A stretch of 64,000 bases of DNA from Mariprofundus sp. KV (GTDB lineage: Bacteria > Pseudomonadota > Zetaproteobacteria > Mariprofundales > Mariprofundaceae), in assembly GCF_013387475.1 (NCBI RefSeq), contig NZ_VWNB01000007.1:103689-167688 (forward strand). The letters run 5' to 3'. Both the position numbers and the translations under genes were made by a program. Every line of letters starts with the position of its first letter. Positions within the stretch are counted from its first letter, which is position 1. Positions 43,467-54,273 of the stretch are shown piece after piece. The notes under the pieces are model-generated. The model worked only from the letters and a program-made list of their open reading frames with translations. It was not told where the DNA came from and did no database searches.

Positions 43467-44126
43467 TTAGACGGGTAAAACCAACCCAATCAGCCAGTAG
43501 GAGCTGCCCATCACCATAGGGCCGATCACGCTCTGGAATACTCCCAGAAACAGCAGCGCCACAATAATCATGAATCCGTAGGGCTCTATACGCGATAGCT
43601 GCCATGCCAGTGGCCCCGGCAGCAGACCGACAGCGATGCGGCCACCATCCAGTGGCGGCAACGGAATCAGATTGAAGATACAGAGCACCATATTGATGAT
43701 GATCGAGGCCTGACACATCAGCGCCAGTGGTTCGATAATCCAGAACAGGGCTGTCGGCAGTTGAATCACCAGTGCCAAGAGCAGCGTAGAGGCCAGCGCA
43801 AGGAGAAGGTTGGTAACCGGACCAGCCAGCGCCACCCAGATCATATCCCGTTTGGGATTATTCAGTTTACGGAAATCTACCGGCACAGGCTTGGCATAAC
43901 CAAAGAGAAACGGTGAACCCATAATCGCCAGCCCTAATGGGATGAGGATCGTGCCAAAGGGATCGATATGTTTGATGGGATTGAGTGTGATGCGCCCCAT
44001 CCAGCGGGCGGTATTATCACCCAGCTTCTCAGCCACCCAGCCGTGTGCCACCTCATGCAGGATAATCGCCAGCAACACGGGCAAGGCCCAGATACTAATT
44101 TTCTGAATGATCGCATCGATATCCAT
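43467..44126 (-). CDS. Site-2 protease family (M50, YwhC-like) membrane peptidase
   Basis: The 219-residue product is an intramembrane zinc protease of the short M50 type, with the zinc motif HEVAH (about residues 24-28) and the later Asp ligand in LPPLDGGRIAVGL (about 152-164). GPVTNLLLALAS is also conserved. About five membrane segments. It lacks the PDZ domain of RseP, and its target is unknown. It is a lone gene on this strand. Confidence 0.88.
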   Translation of the reverse strand: MDIDAIIQKISIWALPVLLAIILHEVAHGWVAEKLGDNTARWMGRITLNPIKHIDPFGTILIPLGLAIMGSPFLFGYAKPVPVDFRKLNNPKRDMIWVALAGPVTNLLLALASTLLLALVIQLPTALFWIIEPLALMCQASIIINMVLCIFNLIPLPPLDGGRIAVGLLPGPLAWQLSRIEPYGFMIIVALLFLGVFQSVIGPMVMGSSYWLIGLVLPV

Positions 44127-44240
44127 GCCAATATTTTCACCCCTTCAGTTTTGAGCAGGCAGTAGAGCAGAAATGATCAAAAAATTCACGCTTTTCAAAT
44201 CAGCAGAGAATTTTTTGCCATTACCTATAGTATCACCGCT

Positions 44241-44885
44241 ATGAACAGTGTCGTTCGTATCGCACTTCTACTGCTGCTCGCTATTGCAGCCATTCTGATC
44301 TGGCAGAAACCGGCATCCGCGCCCACACCTGCCAAGGTGCGTCTGGCTGTGCCTGTGCAACCAGCTACCGACAACAATCAGAAAATCAGCAGTAGTGAGC
44401 TGTGGCGGGTGGTCACACGACGGGTGATCTCCAAAGATGCGATCTACACACTGACACGCCGGCTAAAAGCAATGGGGCTGGAGCCGATCACGATCCGCCA
44501 TCAGGAGGATGTGACCATGCACGCCTTTGACGATGCCCAGCTCTATACAACCCGTAAAGCGGCGTGGGAGGGCAGCAAAATCTGGCGCGATAATGGTATT
44601 GAGGTCACTATTATCAAGGCACAGAAAGATATATTCCTGGTTGGTCTTGGCCGCTTCTATCAGGCCAATTACACCGAGGAGATGCAGAATAAATTACGCG
44701 AGATTGGTAAGGCGTTCCGTTACCAGCAACGCACTGTGCCGATCCCGACAATTCGCTTCACCTTTGCCCCGATGCAGAAAGCGGATGCTGAAAAGTTATG
44801 GCAGAAGCTCAATGACAGCGGCGTGATGATGCCGGTGCAGATACCTGAAATGAAGTTTCAGATGCTGTATGGAAGTGGAGAGTGA
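44241..44885 (+). CDS. Membrane-anchored SPOR-like protein
   Basis: The 214-residue product has one N-terminal membrane helix (about 5-22), a polar linker and a C-terminal region (about 50-210). Within that region the pattern YTTRKAAWEGSKIWRDNGIE, then DIFLVGLGRFYQANYTEEMQ is reminiscent of SPOR-type peptidoglycan-binding domains. The match is loose. It is convergent with carA, and no operon partner is seen. Confidence 0.5.
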   Translation: MNSVVRIALLLLLAIAAILIWQKPASAPTPAKVRLAVPVQPATDNNQKISSSELWRVVTRRVISKDAIYTLTRRLKAMGLEPITIRHQEDVTMHAFDDAQLYTTRKAAWEGSKIWRDNGIEVTIIKAQKDIFLVGLGRFYQANYTEEMQNKLREIGKAFRYQQRTVPIPTIRFTFAPMQKADAEKLWQKLNDSGVMMPVQIPEMKFQMLYGSGE

Positions 44886-44913
44886 GGGGTAAGGAAAGCC
44901 AAACCCCTAACCA

Positions 44914-46029
44914 TTACCTGATCAGATCTGCAAAACGGTCGAACAGGTAGTCCGCATCCTGTGGGCCGGGACTGGCTTCCGGATGATACTGCACGGAGAA
45001 GACCGGTTTACCTTTAACCCGCAAACCTTCGACGGTTCCATCAAACAGTGAGCGATGCGTGATCTCAACAGAGTCAGGAACATTATCATCAGCTACAGCA
45101 AAACCGTGGTTTTGACTGGTAATCTCAATCCTGCCGGTTGTCTCATCTTTCACCGGATGGTTACCACCGCGATGACCGAACTTCAGTTTGAAGGTGGAGA
45201 GGCCAAGCGCCTGCGAGAGAAGCTGATGACCCATACAGATACCGAAGATCGGCACATTCGAGTCCAGCAGTTTACGAATCTCTGCAACCGCATAACCGAC
45301 TGCTGCCGGATCACCCGGGCCGTTGGAGAGGAAGATGCCATCAGGATTCATGGCAAGGATATCAGCTGCAGAGGTCCGGGCAGGCACAATGCTTACCTTC
45401 AGACCACGATCAGCCAGTTTACGGTAGATGTTGCGCTTGCAGCCAAAATCGAAAGCGACCACATGTTTGTCTGTTGCCGGCGTAGTGAAGGCAGCGGCTT
45501 CCAGATCGTAGCTGCCGCCCTGCTGCCACTGACTCACCGCATCACAGCTCACCTGACCGACAAGATCGCGACCCTCTAAACCGTCCCAGCCATTGGCCAT
45601 CGCCACAGCATCAGCTTCACTCATGCCATCAGAGGCAATGACGCCATTCTGGGCACCATTGTCACGCAGGTGCCGAACCAGTGCGCGGGTATCGATATCG
45701 GCAATGCCAACAACGCCATTAGCAATCAGCCAGCTGTTAAAATCGTTTTCGGCACGGTAGTTGGAGGTCGTCCGGGATGGTGCACGCACAATGCAACCGC
45801 GCACAGAAACGGAATCGGACTCCATATCAGAGGCGTTGATGCCGACATTGCCAATGTGTGGGTATGTAAATGTGATAATTTGGTCGGTGTAGGATGGATC
45901 GGTAAGAATTTCCTGATAACCCGTCAACGAGGTGTTAAAACATACCTCTCCAACTGTATTACCTGTCGCACCAAACGCTTCACCGCGAAAAATTCGTCCA
46001 TCTGCCAGTGCCAGAATCGCCTTTGCCAT
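44914..46029 (-). CDS. carA: Carbamoyl-phosphate synthase small subunit CarA
   Basis: CarA hydrolyses glutamine and passes ammonia to CarB for arginine and pyrimidine synthesis. I start at ATG 46029 ([11 protein letters not shown]), with GAGGTGG eight bases before it; GTG 46041 would lie inside that site. The 371-residue product has [25 protein letters not shown], the nucleophile Cys in [15 protein letters not shown] and the His/Glu in [10 protein letters not shown]. carB is not adjacent: the next genes downstream are on the other strand. Confidence 0.96.
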   Translation of the reverse strand: MAKAILALADGRIFRGEAFGATGNTVGEVCFNTSLTGYQEILTDPSYTDQIITFTYPHIGNVGINASDMESDSVSVRGCIVRAPSRTTSNYRAENDFNSWLIANGVVGIADIDTRALVRHLRDNGAQNGVIASDGMSEADAVAMANGWDGLEGRDLVGQVSCDAVSQWQQGGSYDLEAAAFTTPATDKHVVAFDFGCKRNIYRKLADRGLKVSIVPARTSAADILAMNPDGIFLSNGPGDPAAVGYAVAEIRKLLDSNVPIFGICMGHQLLSQALGLSTFKLKFGHRGGNHPVKDETTGRIEITSQNHGFAVADDNVPDSVEITHRSLFDGTVEGLRVKGKPVFSVQYHPEASPGPQDADYLFDRFADLIR

Positions 46030-46157
46030 TGCTAAAACCACCTCACTGTTAAGCCCGGCGCAGGGTACAAAAAATCGAAATCAAAGTCGAGCCAAACAGC
46101 ACTCGCCTCTCTTTTAAGCCCGCCTGGGACAACCATACAAAATCCGACACCATCAAC

Positions 46158-49100
46158 TTATGTCAGCGGAGAGAAGAGCATATCGAAATCTTCCGGCGTC
46201 CACAGCGCCCGATGCTCGCCACGCTCGGCATGAATACCCTCTGCCAGCTGCCTCTTCCTCTCCTGAAGTTCGAGGATCTTCTCCTCCACCGTACCTTCGG
46301 TGATCAGTTTATAGACAAAGACCGCTTTATCCTGCCCGATTCGATGCGCTCGGTCGGTCGCCTGCGCTTCAGCCGCAGGGTTCCACCATGGGTCATAATG
46401 GATGACGGTATCAGCAGTGGTGAGATTGAGACCTACACCACCGGCCTTCAGACTGATCAGAAACAGCGGCACCTCACCATTCTGAAATGATTCGATCGGT
46501 GTTTCCCGATCTCGCGTCTGACCGGTCAGTTTCGCATAACCGATCTTGCGTTTGATCATCTCCTTCTCAATCAGTGTCAGCATGGTGGTGAACTGCGAGA
46601 AGAGCAGCACCTTGCGCCCCTCCTCAATCATCTCAGGCAGCATATCAAGCAGCATCTCCAACTTGGCTGATGGCGGCGCAGTAGCAGCTTCGATACCGGA
46701 GACCAGACGCGGATCGCAACAGACCTGACGCATCTTCAGCAGTGCATCGAGCACCACAATCTGACTCTGCGCCAACCCCATCGCCGAGACCGCATCACGT
46801 ACCCGCTTCTGCATTGCCAGCCGCACACTCTCATAGAGTTCTCGCTGTGCACCCTCAATCTCGATACTGCGAATCATCTCTGTCTTGGCTGGCAGCTCCA
46901 GCGCCACCTGCTCCTTGGTACGCCGCAACATAAACGGGCGAAGGCGCACATTCAGTGCATCCTGACGCGCCTGATCCCCCTGAATCTCAATCGGCTTTCT
47001 GAACAGGCGTGTAAAACCGCGCTGATCATGCAGATAACCGGGCATAAGGAAATCAAACTGCGCCCAGAGCTCACCAAGATGGTTCTCCATCGGTGTGCCG
47101 GTCATGCATATCTTGTGCGTGGCACTGAGTTTGCGCACCAGCTGTGATCCCTTGGCGCGCGGGTTTTTAATATTCTGCGCCTCATCAAGAATCAGCAGAT
47201 GCCACGACTGCAGCACCAGCACATCAAAATCACGGGCCAGCAGCGGATAGGTGGTGAGCACCAGATCATAGGATGCCAGCTGTTCAAAGTGCTGAGCACG
47301 GGTCGGGCCATGCACCACCAGCACCGACAGATCAGGAGCAAACTTTTTCGCCTCCCTCCGCCAGTTATGCATCAGGCTGGTCGGAGCAATCACCAGTGCC
47401 GGAGCCTGTAGTCTGCCCTCCTCTTTCTCTTTAAGGATGTGAGCCAGCGCCTGCACTGTTTTACCAAGACCCATATCATCAGCAAGGATTCCTCCGAGCT
47501 TCATCTGCCTTAAAAACTGCAACCAGCTCAGTCCGGCCAGCTGGTAGTCACGCAGTTCAGCCTGCAGTCCCGCTGGCACACTGCATTCGGGAATTGAATC
47601 GATATTCGCCAGCTGTTTCATATGCTGCAGCCAGGCGCTGCTACTGATCTGTACCGGCACATCCGAGCTACTGAGGCTCTCCTCCAGTGCCAGCAGTTGC
47701 GGCGCACTGAGCAGTGTCTTCTCCGCTTTGTCACCGGCAAACAGATCAAGCATAAAGTGGAGAATATTGGCCACCATCTCACCCGGTGCAGAGAGGAAAC
47801 GGCCATCCGGCAGTGGCAGCGGCACATGCGCCTTCTCTTTCAGTCCGGCCAGCGATTCCCGGCCCAACAGTTCAGGCTGTTGACCCACCCAGCGTCCCAG
47901 GGCGGAGATCAGATCAACCTCTTCACCATCGGCCAGTTTCACAGTCAGTGATGCCTGTCCCATCAGGCCACTGCTGGCCTGTTTTCCCTGTCCCTGATTG
48001 ATATCAAGTTGCCAGCCCGTGGCATGCTCAACATGAAACGAGAAATTGTCGGCGATATCGATCTTGAAACCCTTCTCCTGCAGCTCAGGAATCTCATAGA
48101 GCATCCATTCAGGCCAGTAACTCTCATCCTCAAGGGTGAACATCTGTGCTTCAAAATCATAGAGTTCCGCCAGCCTGTGATCAGGCAACGAGATCAAACC
48201 TGCCTCATCCAGTGCTTCAAAAGCAGACTGCTCCACGGCCAGATCACGATGATAATCGATCACGCGGTCACCTCTGATGGCACGGATCGATTCAGGGTTG
48301 CTGCTCCACGGCGCTTTTTTGCCGTCGTAATCGAAGATCAACTCGACAATATGGCATACATCGGGGGTGCGATGACCCCAACGCTGGGCCAGTTTTTTAC
48401 TATGCAGTTTCACCAGTGGCAGCGGTTTCACCTGCCGCTGCTCATGCTTCAGACGTACCGGCCCGGGCACATCAGCAGGCAGCTGTTCAGCCACCCTGCG
48501 CATCACAGCATCGTCACAATCAAGCTCTACCGCCTGCATGTTGAGCAGAATCTCAGCCACAACCGGTGGCTGTCCGGTCTCGATCTGGCCGCAAACATTG
48601 GCCTGCAGATCGATATACCAGGGCGGTGAGGTCGGCACGATAATCTCATCCTCAGGCAGCTGCAGCGAGAGATGCTGATCCCCGCGTGAATTGAGTTTCC
48701 ACTGCCACTTTCCGCCCCGCTTATCACCCCGTTTCAGCGCCTGATGATCCTTATCCCGCCAGTGACAACGTCCGGTAGAGATTGCCCGTTTAAGCACGCT
48801 CAAACCCGCTTCACCCTTAATGCGGTAGCCACGCAGGGAGGAGAGGGAGCGATCCGTTGCCACATCCCTTAAAATCTTCTCATCAACCGATAAAATATAT
48901 TGCGGCACACTGTACTGCAGGATATTGCCCGCATCATAAGCCACGGCTTTGCCGTAACCGCCGGATTTGAGAAGTCTGGCGGTTACAAAGTGCAGACGAA
49001 TATCCTGATCCCCGTCCGGCTCAAGAATATAGATCAACCGCTGTTTGATACTATCGGCATACTCGGTGCTCGGCGCTGATCCATCTTTGACATTCTCCAG

Positions 49101-49460
49101 TGCACCCAGCCACTGACCGAAGGCAAACGGGCCGATCGGGGCAGCAGCAGATTCGCCTGCATCACCCTCCAGTTCATCCATCCACTCATAGAGAACAGCA
49201 GCCACATGTTTACAATTCTCGCCCATCGGGCAGCTGCACTGGCTCTCAATCAGCGCCGCATCAGAGCGTTTGATCTGCACCTGACAGGGCAGTCGATCCT
49301 CACCGCGCACACTCGCAACCACACTTAACCCGTCATCATCAAGATCAAACTCATTGATGCGCCCCTGCTCAAAGAGCTCCTTGCCCTTTTTTGCGGTCGC
49401 TTTTCCCACCCATTCTCTGATCTCTTCTTCGCTCATTTCCGGCATCTCAGCCATAGACAT
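46158..49460 (-). CDS. SWIM zinc-finger SNF2-family helicase
   Basis: The 1100-residue product has a SWIM zinc motif ([16 protein letters not shown], about 74-89), a long middle region and a SNF2 ATPase. The ATPase motifs are [18 protein letters not shown] (Walker A), [11 protein letters not shown] (DEAQ box), TGTPMEN, and the second lobe with [19 protein letters not shown] and RAHRIGQ. Proteins like this remodel protein-DNA complexes; the exact task is unknown. It overlaps the uvrB stop by 14 bases. Confidence 0.92.
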   Translation of the reverse strand: MSMAEMPEMSEEEIREWVGKATAKKGKELFEQGRINEFDLDDDGLSVVASVRGEDRLPCQVQIKRSDAALIESQCSCPMGENCKHVAAVLYEWMDELEGDAGESAAAPIGPFAFGQWLGALENVKDGSAPSTEYADSIKQRLIYILEPDGDQDIRLHFVTARLLKSGGYGKAVAYDAGNILQYSVPQYILSVDEKILRDVATDRSLSSLRGYRIKGEAGLSVLKRAISTGRCHWRDKDHQALKRGDKRGGKWQWKLNSRGDQHLSLQLPEDEIIVPTSPPWYIDLQANVCGQIETGQPPVVAEILLNMQAVELDCDDAVMRRVAEQLPADVPGPVRLKHEQRQVKPLPLVKLHSKKLAQRWGHRTPDVCHIVELIFDYDGKKAPWSSNPESIRAIRGDRVIDYHRDLAVEQSAFEALDEAGLISLPDHRLAELYDFEAQMFTLEDESYWPEWMLYEIPELQEKGFKIDIADNFSFHVEHATGWQLDINQGQGKQASSGLMGQASLTVKLADGEEVDLISALGRWVGQQPELLGRESLAGLKEKAHVPLPLPDGRFLSAPGEMVANILHFMLDLFAGDKAEKTLLSAPQLLALEESLSSSDVPVQISSSAWLQHMKQLANIDSIPECSVPAGLQAELRDYQLAGLSWLQFLRQMKLGGILADDMGLGKTVQALAHILKEKEEGRLQAPALVIAPTSLMHNWRREAKKFAPDLSVLVVHGPTRAQHFEQLASYDLVLTTYPLLARDFDVLVLQSWHLLILDEAQNIKNPRAKGSQLVRKLSATHKICMTGTPMENHLGELWAQFDFLMPGYLHDQRGFTRLFRKPIEIQGDQARQDALNVRLRPFMLRRTKEQVALELPAKTEMIRSIEIEGAQRELYESVRLAMQKRVRDAVSAMGLAQSQIVVLDALLKMRQVCCDPRLVSGIEAATAPPSAKLEMLLDMLPEMIEEGRKVLLFSQFTTMLTLIEKEMIKRKIGYAKLTGQTRDRETPIESFQNGEVPLFLISLKAGGVGLNLTTADTVIHYDPWWNPAAEAQATDRAHRIGQDKAVFVYKLITEGTVEEKILELQERKRQLAEGIHAERGEHRALWTPEDFDMLFSPLT

Positions 49461-51429
49461 GTTGCTCCTTTAACCAGATAAATTCATCGCGATATTTCGC
49501 CGCATCCTCAAAACGCAGATCGGCAGCGGCTTCGGTCATCAGCCGCTCCAGTTCAAGCATGCGCATCTTCTTCTCTTCCGCAGTTGTCGGCTCAGCCTCT
49601 GCCACCACCGGAATCTGAGCATAGTCGAGCTCATACACTGAACCGAGAATATCCTTGATCTCCGACTTCACGGTGGTTGGTGTGATGCCATGTTCGGCAT
49701 TGTAGGCCAGCTGTTTTCTGCGTCGGCGCCCTGTCTCATCCATCGCCCGCTGCATCGAATGGGTGATTTTATCGGCATAGAGAATCACCCGCCCCTCAAC
49801 GTTGCGCGCAGCCCGGCCAATGGTCTGGGTCAGTGAACGCTCAGAGCGCAGGAAACCCTCTTTATCGGCATCGAACACCGTCACCAGCGCCACTTCCGGA
49901 AGATCGAGCCCTTCGCGCAGCAGATTGATACCGATCAGCACATCAAATACCCCGAGCCTGAGATCACGCAGAATCTCCATGCGCTCCACGGTATCGATAT
50001 CCGAATGCAGGTAGCGCACCTTCATATTGAGATTATTCAGATATTCAGTCAGATCCTCAGCCATACGTTTGGTCAAACATGTTGCCAATACGCGGTAACC
50101 GGCAGCAATCACCTCCCCTGCCACGGAGATGAAATCATCCACCTGTGTCGTGGCAGGACGCACTTCGATCTCCGGATCGACAAGACCGGTCGGTCGGATA
50201 ATCTGCTCGACAATCACACCTTCGCACTTCTCCAGCTCGTAGTTGCTCGGGGTCGCCGAGACATAGATCGCCTGCGGCACCACCGCTTCAAACTCATGAA
50301 ACTGCAGAGGCCGGTTATCCAGTGCCGAGGGTAGCCGGAAACCGAAATCAACCAGAGTCTGTTTGCGTGAACGGTCACCTTTGAACATGCCACCGATCTG
50401 CGGCACGGTGACATGCGACTCATCGAGCATCACCAGCGCATTATTGGGCAGGTAATCGAGCAGTGTCGGTGGCGCTTTACCCTCTGGGCTGCCGGTCAGA
50501 TGGCGTGAGTAGTTCTCCACACCCGTGCAGTAACCCACCTCCTGAATCATCTCCAGATCAAAGATGGTGCGCTGCTCCAGCCTTTGCGCCTCCACCAGCT
50601 TGTTCTGATCATAGAGCTCGGCCAGTCGTTCAGCCAGCTCATCACGAATCGCATCCATCGCTTTAACCAGCTGGTCGCGTGGTGTAACAAAGTGGCTTTT
50701 GGGGAAAACGGTATATTTATGCATACTTTCGATGCGCCTACCGGTAAGCGGATCAAAGCTGGAGATGGCATCCACCTCATCACCGAAGAACTCAACGCGC
50801 ACAGCAAAATCCTCGGCATGGGCCGGAAAGAGTTCAAGCACATCACCGCGCAGACGGAAGGTGCCACGATGAAAATCGATATCGTTACGCTGATACTGCA
50901 GCTCCACCAGCTTGTTCACTGCAACACGCTGATCCACCTCTCGGCCGACCTCGAAGTAGAGCAGCATGCCGGCATAGGCTTCGGGACTACCCAGACCATA
51001 AATACAGGAGACAGAGGCGACAATAATCACATCCTCACGCTCCAGCAGTGCCCGTGTAGCGGCATGGCGCATGCGGTCGATCTGCTCATTGATCGCACTA
51101 TCCTTCTCGATATAGGTATCACTTGAAGGCACATAGGCTTCCGGCTGATAGTAGTCGTAGTAGGATACGAAATACTCCACGGCATTGTTGGGGAAGAACT
51201 GTTTGAACTCACCATAGAGCTGGGCTGCCAGTGTCTTGTTTGGAGCCATGATCAGGGTCGGCTTCTGGGTACGCTCAATGACACAGGCCATGGTGTAGGT
51301 CTTACCCGAACCGGTGACACCCAGCAGCGTCTGGTGACGGCTACCTGCCTCAACACCCCTGACAAGCTCTGCAATCGCCTGTGGCTGGTCACCACGTGGC
51401 TCGAAATCTCCGGCAAGTTCAAAACGCAT
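49447..51429 (-). CDS. uvrB: Excinuclease ABC subunit UvrB
   Basis: UvrB is the damage-verification helicase of nucleotide-excision repair. The 660-residue product has the start [15 protein letters not shown], Walker A ([12 protein letters not shown], about 38-49), the beta-hairpin region ([20 protein letters not shown]), [28 protein letters not shown] and QTIGRAARN, and the C-terminal UVR motif. Length is normal. No SOS box is seen upstream. Confidence 0.97.
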   Translation of the reverse strand: MRFELAGDFEPRGDQPQAIAELVRGVEAGSRHQTLLGVTGSGKTYTMACVIERTQKPTLIMAPNKTLAAQLYGEFKQFFPNNAVEYFVSYYDYYQPEAYVPSSDTYIEKDSAINEQIDRMRHAATRALLEREDVIIVASVSCIYGLGSPEAYAGMLLYFEVGREVDQRVAVNKLVELQYQRNDIDFHRGTFRLRGDVLELFPAHAEDFAVRVEFFGDEVDAISSFDPLTGRRIESMHKYTVFPKSHFVTPRDQLVKAMDAIRDELAERLAELYDQNKLVEAQRLEQRTIFDLEMIQEVGYCTGVENYSRHLTGSPEGKAPPTLLDYLPNNALVMLDESHVTVPQIGGMFKGDRSRKQTLVDFGFRLPSALDNRPLQFHEFEAVVPQAIYVSATPSNYELEKCEGVIVEQIIRPTGLVDPEIEVRPATTQVDDFISVAGEVIAAGYRVLATCLTKRMAEDLTEYLNNLNMKVRYLHSDIDTVERMEILRDLRLGVFDVLIGINLLREGLDLPEVALVTVFDADKEGFLRSERSLTQTIGRAARNVEGRVILYADKITHSMQRAMDETGRRRRKQLAYNAEHGITPTTVKSEIKDILGSVYELDYAQIPVVAEAEPTTAEEKKMRMLELERLMTEAAADLRFEDAAKYRDEFIWLKEQHVYG

Positions 51430-51484
51430 CAGGCAACTATAACCCCGAAGATAGAGGACGCCAGCCCCGTTTTAAGAAAGCCAT

Positions 51485-51512
51485 AAAAAAGGGACTTTCC
51501 GAAGAAAGCCCC
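51485..51512 (-). terminator. Terminator downstream of the 107-aa exported protein
   Basis: On the minus strand GGGGCTTTC-TTCG-GAAAGTCCC then a T run: nine base pairs with one wobble and a UUCG tetraloop. It lies 50 bases after the stop of the gene at 51566. Confidence 0.85.
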
Positions 51513-51565
51513 AACGCATTTATTCTATCTCAGATTCAACCCTGCATCATAAAATGCAGCGATTA

Positions 51566-51889
51566 TTATCTGCTGCTGGAACGCTTGCGCATTTCTGCGG
51601 CTCTCTCCAGGCGCTCTCTTGTAGCGTTTTTGGCCTTTTCAGGCTTCTCGCCATGATGACGTTCCTTTGAAGCTGAGTCTCTGCTGCCGTCATCGCGATG
51701 TTTATTCTTATACTTGTTACTCTTCTCGTAGTGTTTTTCGCGATCTTTATCCCTATTTTTCTCATATTTCATCTTCTCTTTGTATTTATTACTGTTCTCG
51801 AAGCGGTTTTTGTCAGGATCAGCCATCGAGGGGGCTGCATTGACACTGATCGCAAACACCATCGCCAGCATAGATAGCAGATATTTCAT
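51566..51889 (-). CDS. Exported charged low-complexity protein, 107 aa
   Basis: The product has a Sec signal peptide (MKYLLSMLAMVFAISVNAAP, cut near residue 23) and a mature part that is almost all Lys, Arg, Glu, Asp, Asn, Ser and His with repeats of the KNRDKDREKHYEKSNKYK kind. No domain is recognisable. AAGGAGAG precedes the ATG. It has its own terminator. The signal peptide and composition match the neighbour at 52084-52380, so the two are probably paralogues. Confidence 0.75.
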   Translation of the reverse strand: MKYLLSMLAMVFAISVNAAPSMADPDKNRFENSNKYKEKMKYEKNRDKDREKHYEKSNKYKNKHRDDGSRDSASKERHHGEKPEKAKNATRERLERAAEMRKRSSSR

Positions 51890-52034
51890 TATTCTCTCCT
51901 TGTTTAACTTATCATCTCAAATATATCCCACGCTTCAGACTAGCCGGACAACGGCTGCACAGAAGCAATATTTCTGCTCCACATGGTGCAGATAACACAA
52001 CCCGAAGCAGTGCATCGCATCACATGATGACAAT

Positions 52035-52060
52035 AAAAAAGGCCCCGCTATTGCGGGGCC
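52035..52060 (-). terminator. Terminator of the 98-aa exported protein
   Basis: GGCCCCGC (52041-52048), loop of four, GCGGGGCC (52053-52060), with a T run on the minus strand (A run at 52035-52040). It lies 23 bases past the stop. Confidence 0.9.
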
Positions 52061-52083
52061 TGATAACACTCAAACCATGATCA

Positions 52084-52380
52084 TCAGTAAAACGGCCACC
52101 AGTCCGGAAAGGTGCGGTCTGCATTGGCAGGGGTATTGCGATTGTCAGGGCGACGCACATCGCGGGTGTCTACGCCATTGCGCTGATAATCACGCTTGTC
52201 AGATTTGGCCTTGCTGCTGCTGTCACTGCCACGCTTATCTCTACTGCGATCATCACTTCGCTTATCTTTGCTGCGGCTATCGCTGCTGCGCGAGTCATTG
52301 CTCTTGGAGTCGGCCATAGCCGGTGCCACGTTCAGCGACAGCGCAAACAGCATAGCCAGAACCATTGTAAATCGTTTCAT
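52084..52380 (-). CDS. Exported Ser/Asp/Lys-rich protein, 98 aa
   Basis: I start at ATG 52380 (MKRFTMVLAMLFALSLNVAP), preceded by GGAGGAGAGATT. The mature part is Ser/Asp/Lys/Arg repeats (SRSSDSRSKDKRSDDRSRDK) and ends with an aromatic FPDWWPFY. No known domain. It resembles the protein at 51566 in signal peptide and charge and may bind a polyanion or mineral surface, which is a guess. Confidence 0.75.
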   Translation of the reverse strand: MKRFTMVLAMLFALSLNVAPAMADSKSNDSRSSDSRSKDKRSDDRSRDKRGSDSSSKAKSDKRDYQRNGVDTRDVRRPDNRNTPANADRTFPDWWPFY

Positions 52381-52503
52381 AATCTCTCCTCCATTCTGTT
52401 CAGCAACTGTGCACAACCACTACCAAGCAAGTTACTATCAGCGCTGATACTGAGCAGGCCGGCAGCAACTGCAATTATTTAAAACACCCCTGCAGGGTGA
52501 TTT

Positions 52504-53214
52504 TCACGCTTTAACGTAGTGCAGGAACTGACTGATGCGTCCGGCTTTGATACCGCGCTGTTCGAACTTGGTCTCGGGACGATCTGCATCACGCTCAATA
52601 AAACCGCCGATGCCCGCCACATTGGTCAATCCCGGTGTGGCATCGAGAATATCACGCATCCACTCTGCCAGATCGGGTTTGTCGGTCGCCAGTTTGATAA
52701 AACCACCCGGCTTCAGACGCGTCACCATCAGGGCTGCAAAATCTTTCTGGATAATACGGCGTTTATGGTGGCGTGCTTTCGGCCATGGATCGGGATGATT
52801 TACAAAAATACCGTCGAGCTGCTCCTCTGCCACCTGATTGGTCAATACAAACTGGGCAGGCAGCTGGGTAATCCGGCAGCGCTCAATCAAACCGGCATCA
52901 TCCATGCGACAGACTGCTTTGGCGACACCCGGCAGATAGATCTCAACACCGATCAGCAACCAGTCGGGATGGTTTTGCGCCAGATGCACGAGGAAATCAC
53001 CATTGCCAAATCCGATCTCCATCACCACAGGAGCACCTTCTGGCAGATCAGCCTGAGCCAGCGTTTTCTCTTTTGGCAGGCCGATCACTGGCAGCCACTT
53101 AAGCAGCCGCGCCTCCTGACCTTCAGTCACAAACCCGTTTTTGCGCCCGTGTGTACGCATCTCATGTTGAATAAATTGATCACGGAACTCTTTGGACAAT
53201 CGCATGGGGCGCAT
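52504..53214 (-). CDS. trmB: tRNA (guanine-N7)-methyltransferase TrmB
   Basis: TrmB makes m7G46 in tRNA. The 236-residue product has the SAM motif VVMEIGFGNGDFLVHLAQ (about 66-83), GVEIYLPGVAKA, and the signature IFVNHPDPWPKARHHKRRII (about 134-153), followed by a C-terminal PETKFEQRG. Length is typical. It is a single gene on this strand. Confidence 0.96.
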   Translation of the reverse strand: MRPMRLSKEFRDQFIQHEMRTHGRKNGFVTEGQEARLLKWLPVIGLPKEKTLAQADLPEGAPVVMEIGFGNGDFLVHLAQNHPDWLLIGVEIYLPGVAKAVCRMDDAGLIERCRITQLPAQFVLTNQVAEEQLDGIFVNHPDPWPKARHHKRRIIQKDFAALMVTRLKPGGFIKLATDKPDLAEWMRDILDATPGLTNVAGIGGFIERDADRPETKFEQRGIKAGRISQFLHYVKA

Positions 53215-53305
53215 GGTACGGCCTGAACTTCGTTAGCCAACAGAAAACTGACTTGGGGATGTCACAATTACGTGTAATATTCGAAAAAACTTCAGGAGAT
53301 TACCG

Positions 53306-53632
53306 ATGTTAAGAAAAACTATGTTTGCAGCCGCAGCAGTAATGTGCGCTTGCGGATCGGCAGCCGCTGCCGAATACGCCTATATCATTGATCACGGCAC
53401 ACCGGGTGTTATCTCCAGTGAAAGCAAGATGGCACGTATTGTTCTGATTGGCTCCGGTGACTGCAGCAACATCCCCTATGAGGTGATTACCGATGGTGTA
53501 AAATCACTCTCGGGCACGATGAACCTCAGCAAGCCTCTCTCACTTCCTCTGGATCTGACTACGGTGGGACTCTCCTGCTCAGCTGAAGGGGTAAAAGCAG
53601 TGATCAACCGTAAGGGTGACGGGCTCTTTTAA
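53306..53632 (+). CDS. Periplasmic small protein of unknown function
   Basis: The 108-residue product has a signal peptide (about 1-21, ending AAAA) and a mature domain of about 85 residues with two Cys. Segments include YAYIIDHGTPGVISSESKMA and GSGDCSNIPYEVITD. No family is recognised. CAGGAG precedes the ATG. Its stop overlaps the stop of a convergent 30-residue ORF on the other strand. Confidence 0.7.
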   Translation: MLRKTMFAAAAVMCACGSAAAAEYAYIIDHGTPGVISSESKMARIVLIGSGDCSNIPYEVITDGVKSLSGTMNLSKPLSLPLDLTTVGLSCSAEGVKAVINRKGDGLF

Positions 53633-53721
53633 CCTGAGATCATCTCCATCAAAATCATCAACCCTACAATAAAGAGCAGACCTATGATGATCTGTAATCT
53701 TTCAAACCATACTGTGTCCAT
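53629..53721 (-). CDS. Candidate 30-residue single-helix membrane protein
   Basis: On the minus strand ATG at 53721 opens a frame reading MDTVWFERLQIIIGLLFIVG, followed by a second hydrophobic stretch LMILMEMISG. It is 30 residues with one membrane helix, preceded by AAGGTG. It is convergent with, and overlaps by three bases, the gene at 53306. Small size makes the call uncertain; the alternative is chance. Confidence 0.4.
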   Translation of the reverse strand: MDTVWFERLQIIIGLLFIVGLMILMEMISG

Positions 53722-53838
53722 GTTCACCTTCTTTGACTGGAATGAAGTGAACATAACTGTTGAAAATGACATACTTATGACATCTGATTTGGAATCTTTA
53801 AAGATCCTCTGAAAACAGGATAATAAAAAGGAGCTACT

Positions 53839-54159
53839 ATGCTGTTAAGTACTACCCCCACCATCGAAGGCAAAAGCATCAGCGACTACAAAGGTGTTGT
53901 TGTCGGAGAAGCAATTCTCGGTGCCAATATCTTCCGTGACCTCTTTGCAGGCATCCGCGATATCGTCGGTGGCCGTTCAGGCGCCTATGAGAAGGAGATG
54001 GCCAAAGCACGTGAGATCGCCTTTACTGAAATTGAGGCGCGCGCTACCGAGCTTGGTGCCAATGCCATTGTCGGCATCGATCTCGATTATGAGGTGGTCG
54101 GCAAGGATGGCAGCATGATGATGGTCAGCATCAGCGGCACCGCAGTAACACTTTCATAA
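53839..54159 (+). CDS. YbjQ-family (heavy-metal-binding-like) protein
   Basis: The 106-residue product matches the YbjQ/UPF0145 family: [59 protein letters not shown]. The family forms pentamers; a metal-binding role has been proposed, but the function is not established. AAGGAG precedes the ATG by six bases. It stands alone. Confidence 0.9.
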   Translation: MLLSTTPTIEGKSISDYKGVVVGEAILGANIFRDLFAGIRDIVGGRSGAYEKEMAKAREIAFTEIEARATELGANAIVGIDLDYEVVGKDGSMMMVSISGTAVTLS

Positions 54160-54163
54160 TTCT

Positions 54164-54269
54164 TAACCACAGAGGCAGAGAGGATTGAATAGCAGTTTTC
54201 TTTGTCTGTTTGCCCCCCCGGAGGATGATCTCTTTCGCAAGGGAGGTTCACCTGCTGCCTTTGTGGTTA
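54164..54269. mobile_element. MITE-like element with 15-base inverted ends
   Basis: TAACCACAGAGGCAG (54164-54178) and CTGCCTTTGTGGTTA (54255-54269) are inverted copies with one mismatch, enclosing 76 bases with no gene. The whole 106-base unit fills the space between ybjQ and the PfpI gene. It looks like a small non-coding mobile repeat. A similar half-copy lies at 24104. Confidence 0.55.
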
Positions 54270-54273
54270 CTGA

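Noticed and set aside
43423..43716. 97-residue frame on the minus strand
   Set aside because: It is a shadow of the M50 protease gene in another frame, with low-quality composition.
48880..48910. CCGATAA motif at 48888
   Set aside because: It lies antisense inside the SNF2 gene with no fitting -35 element.
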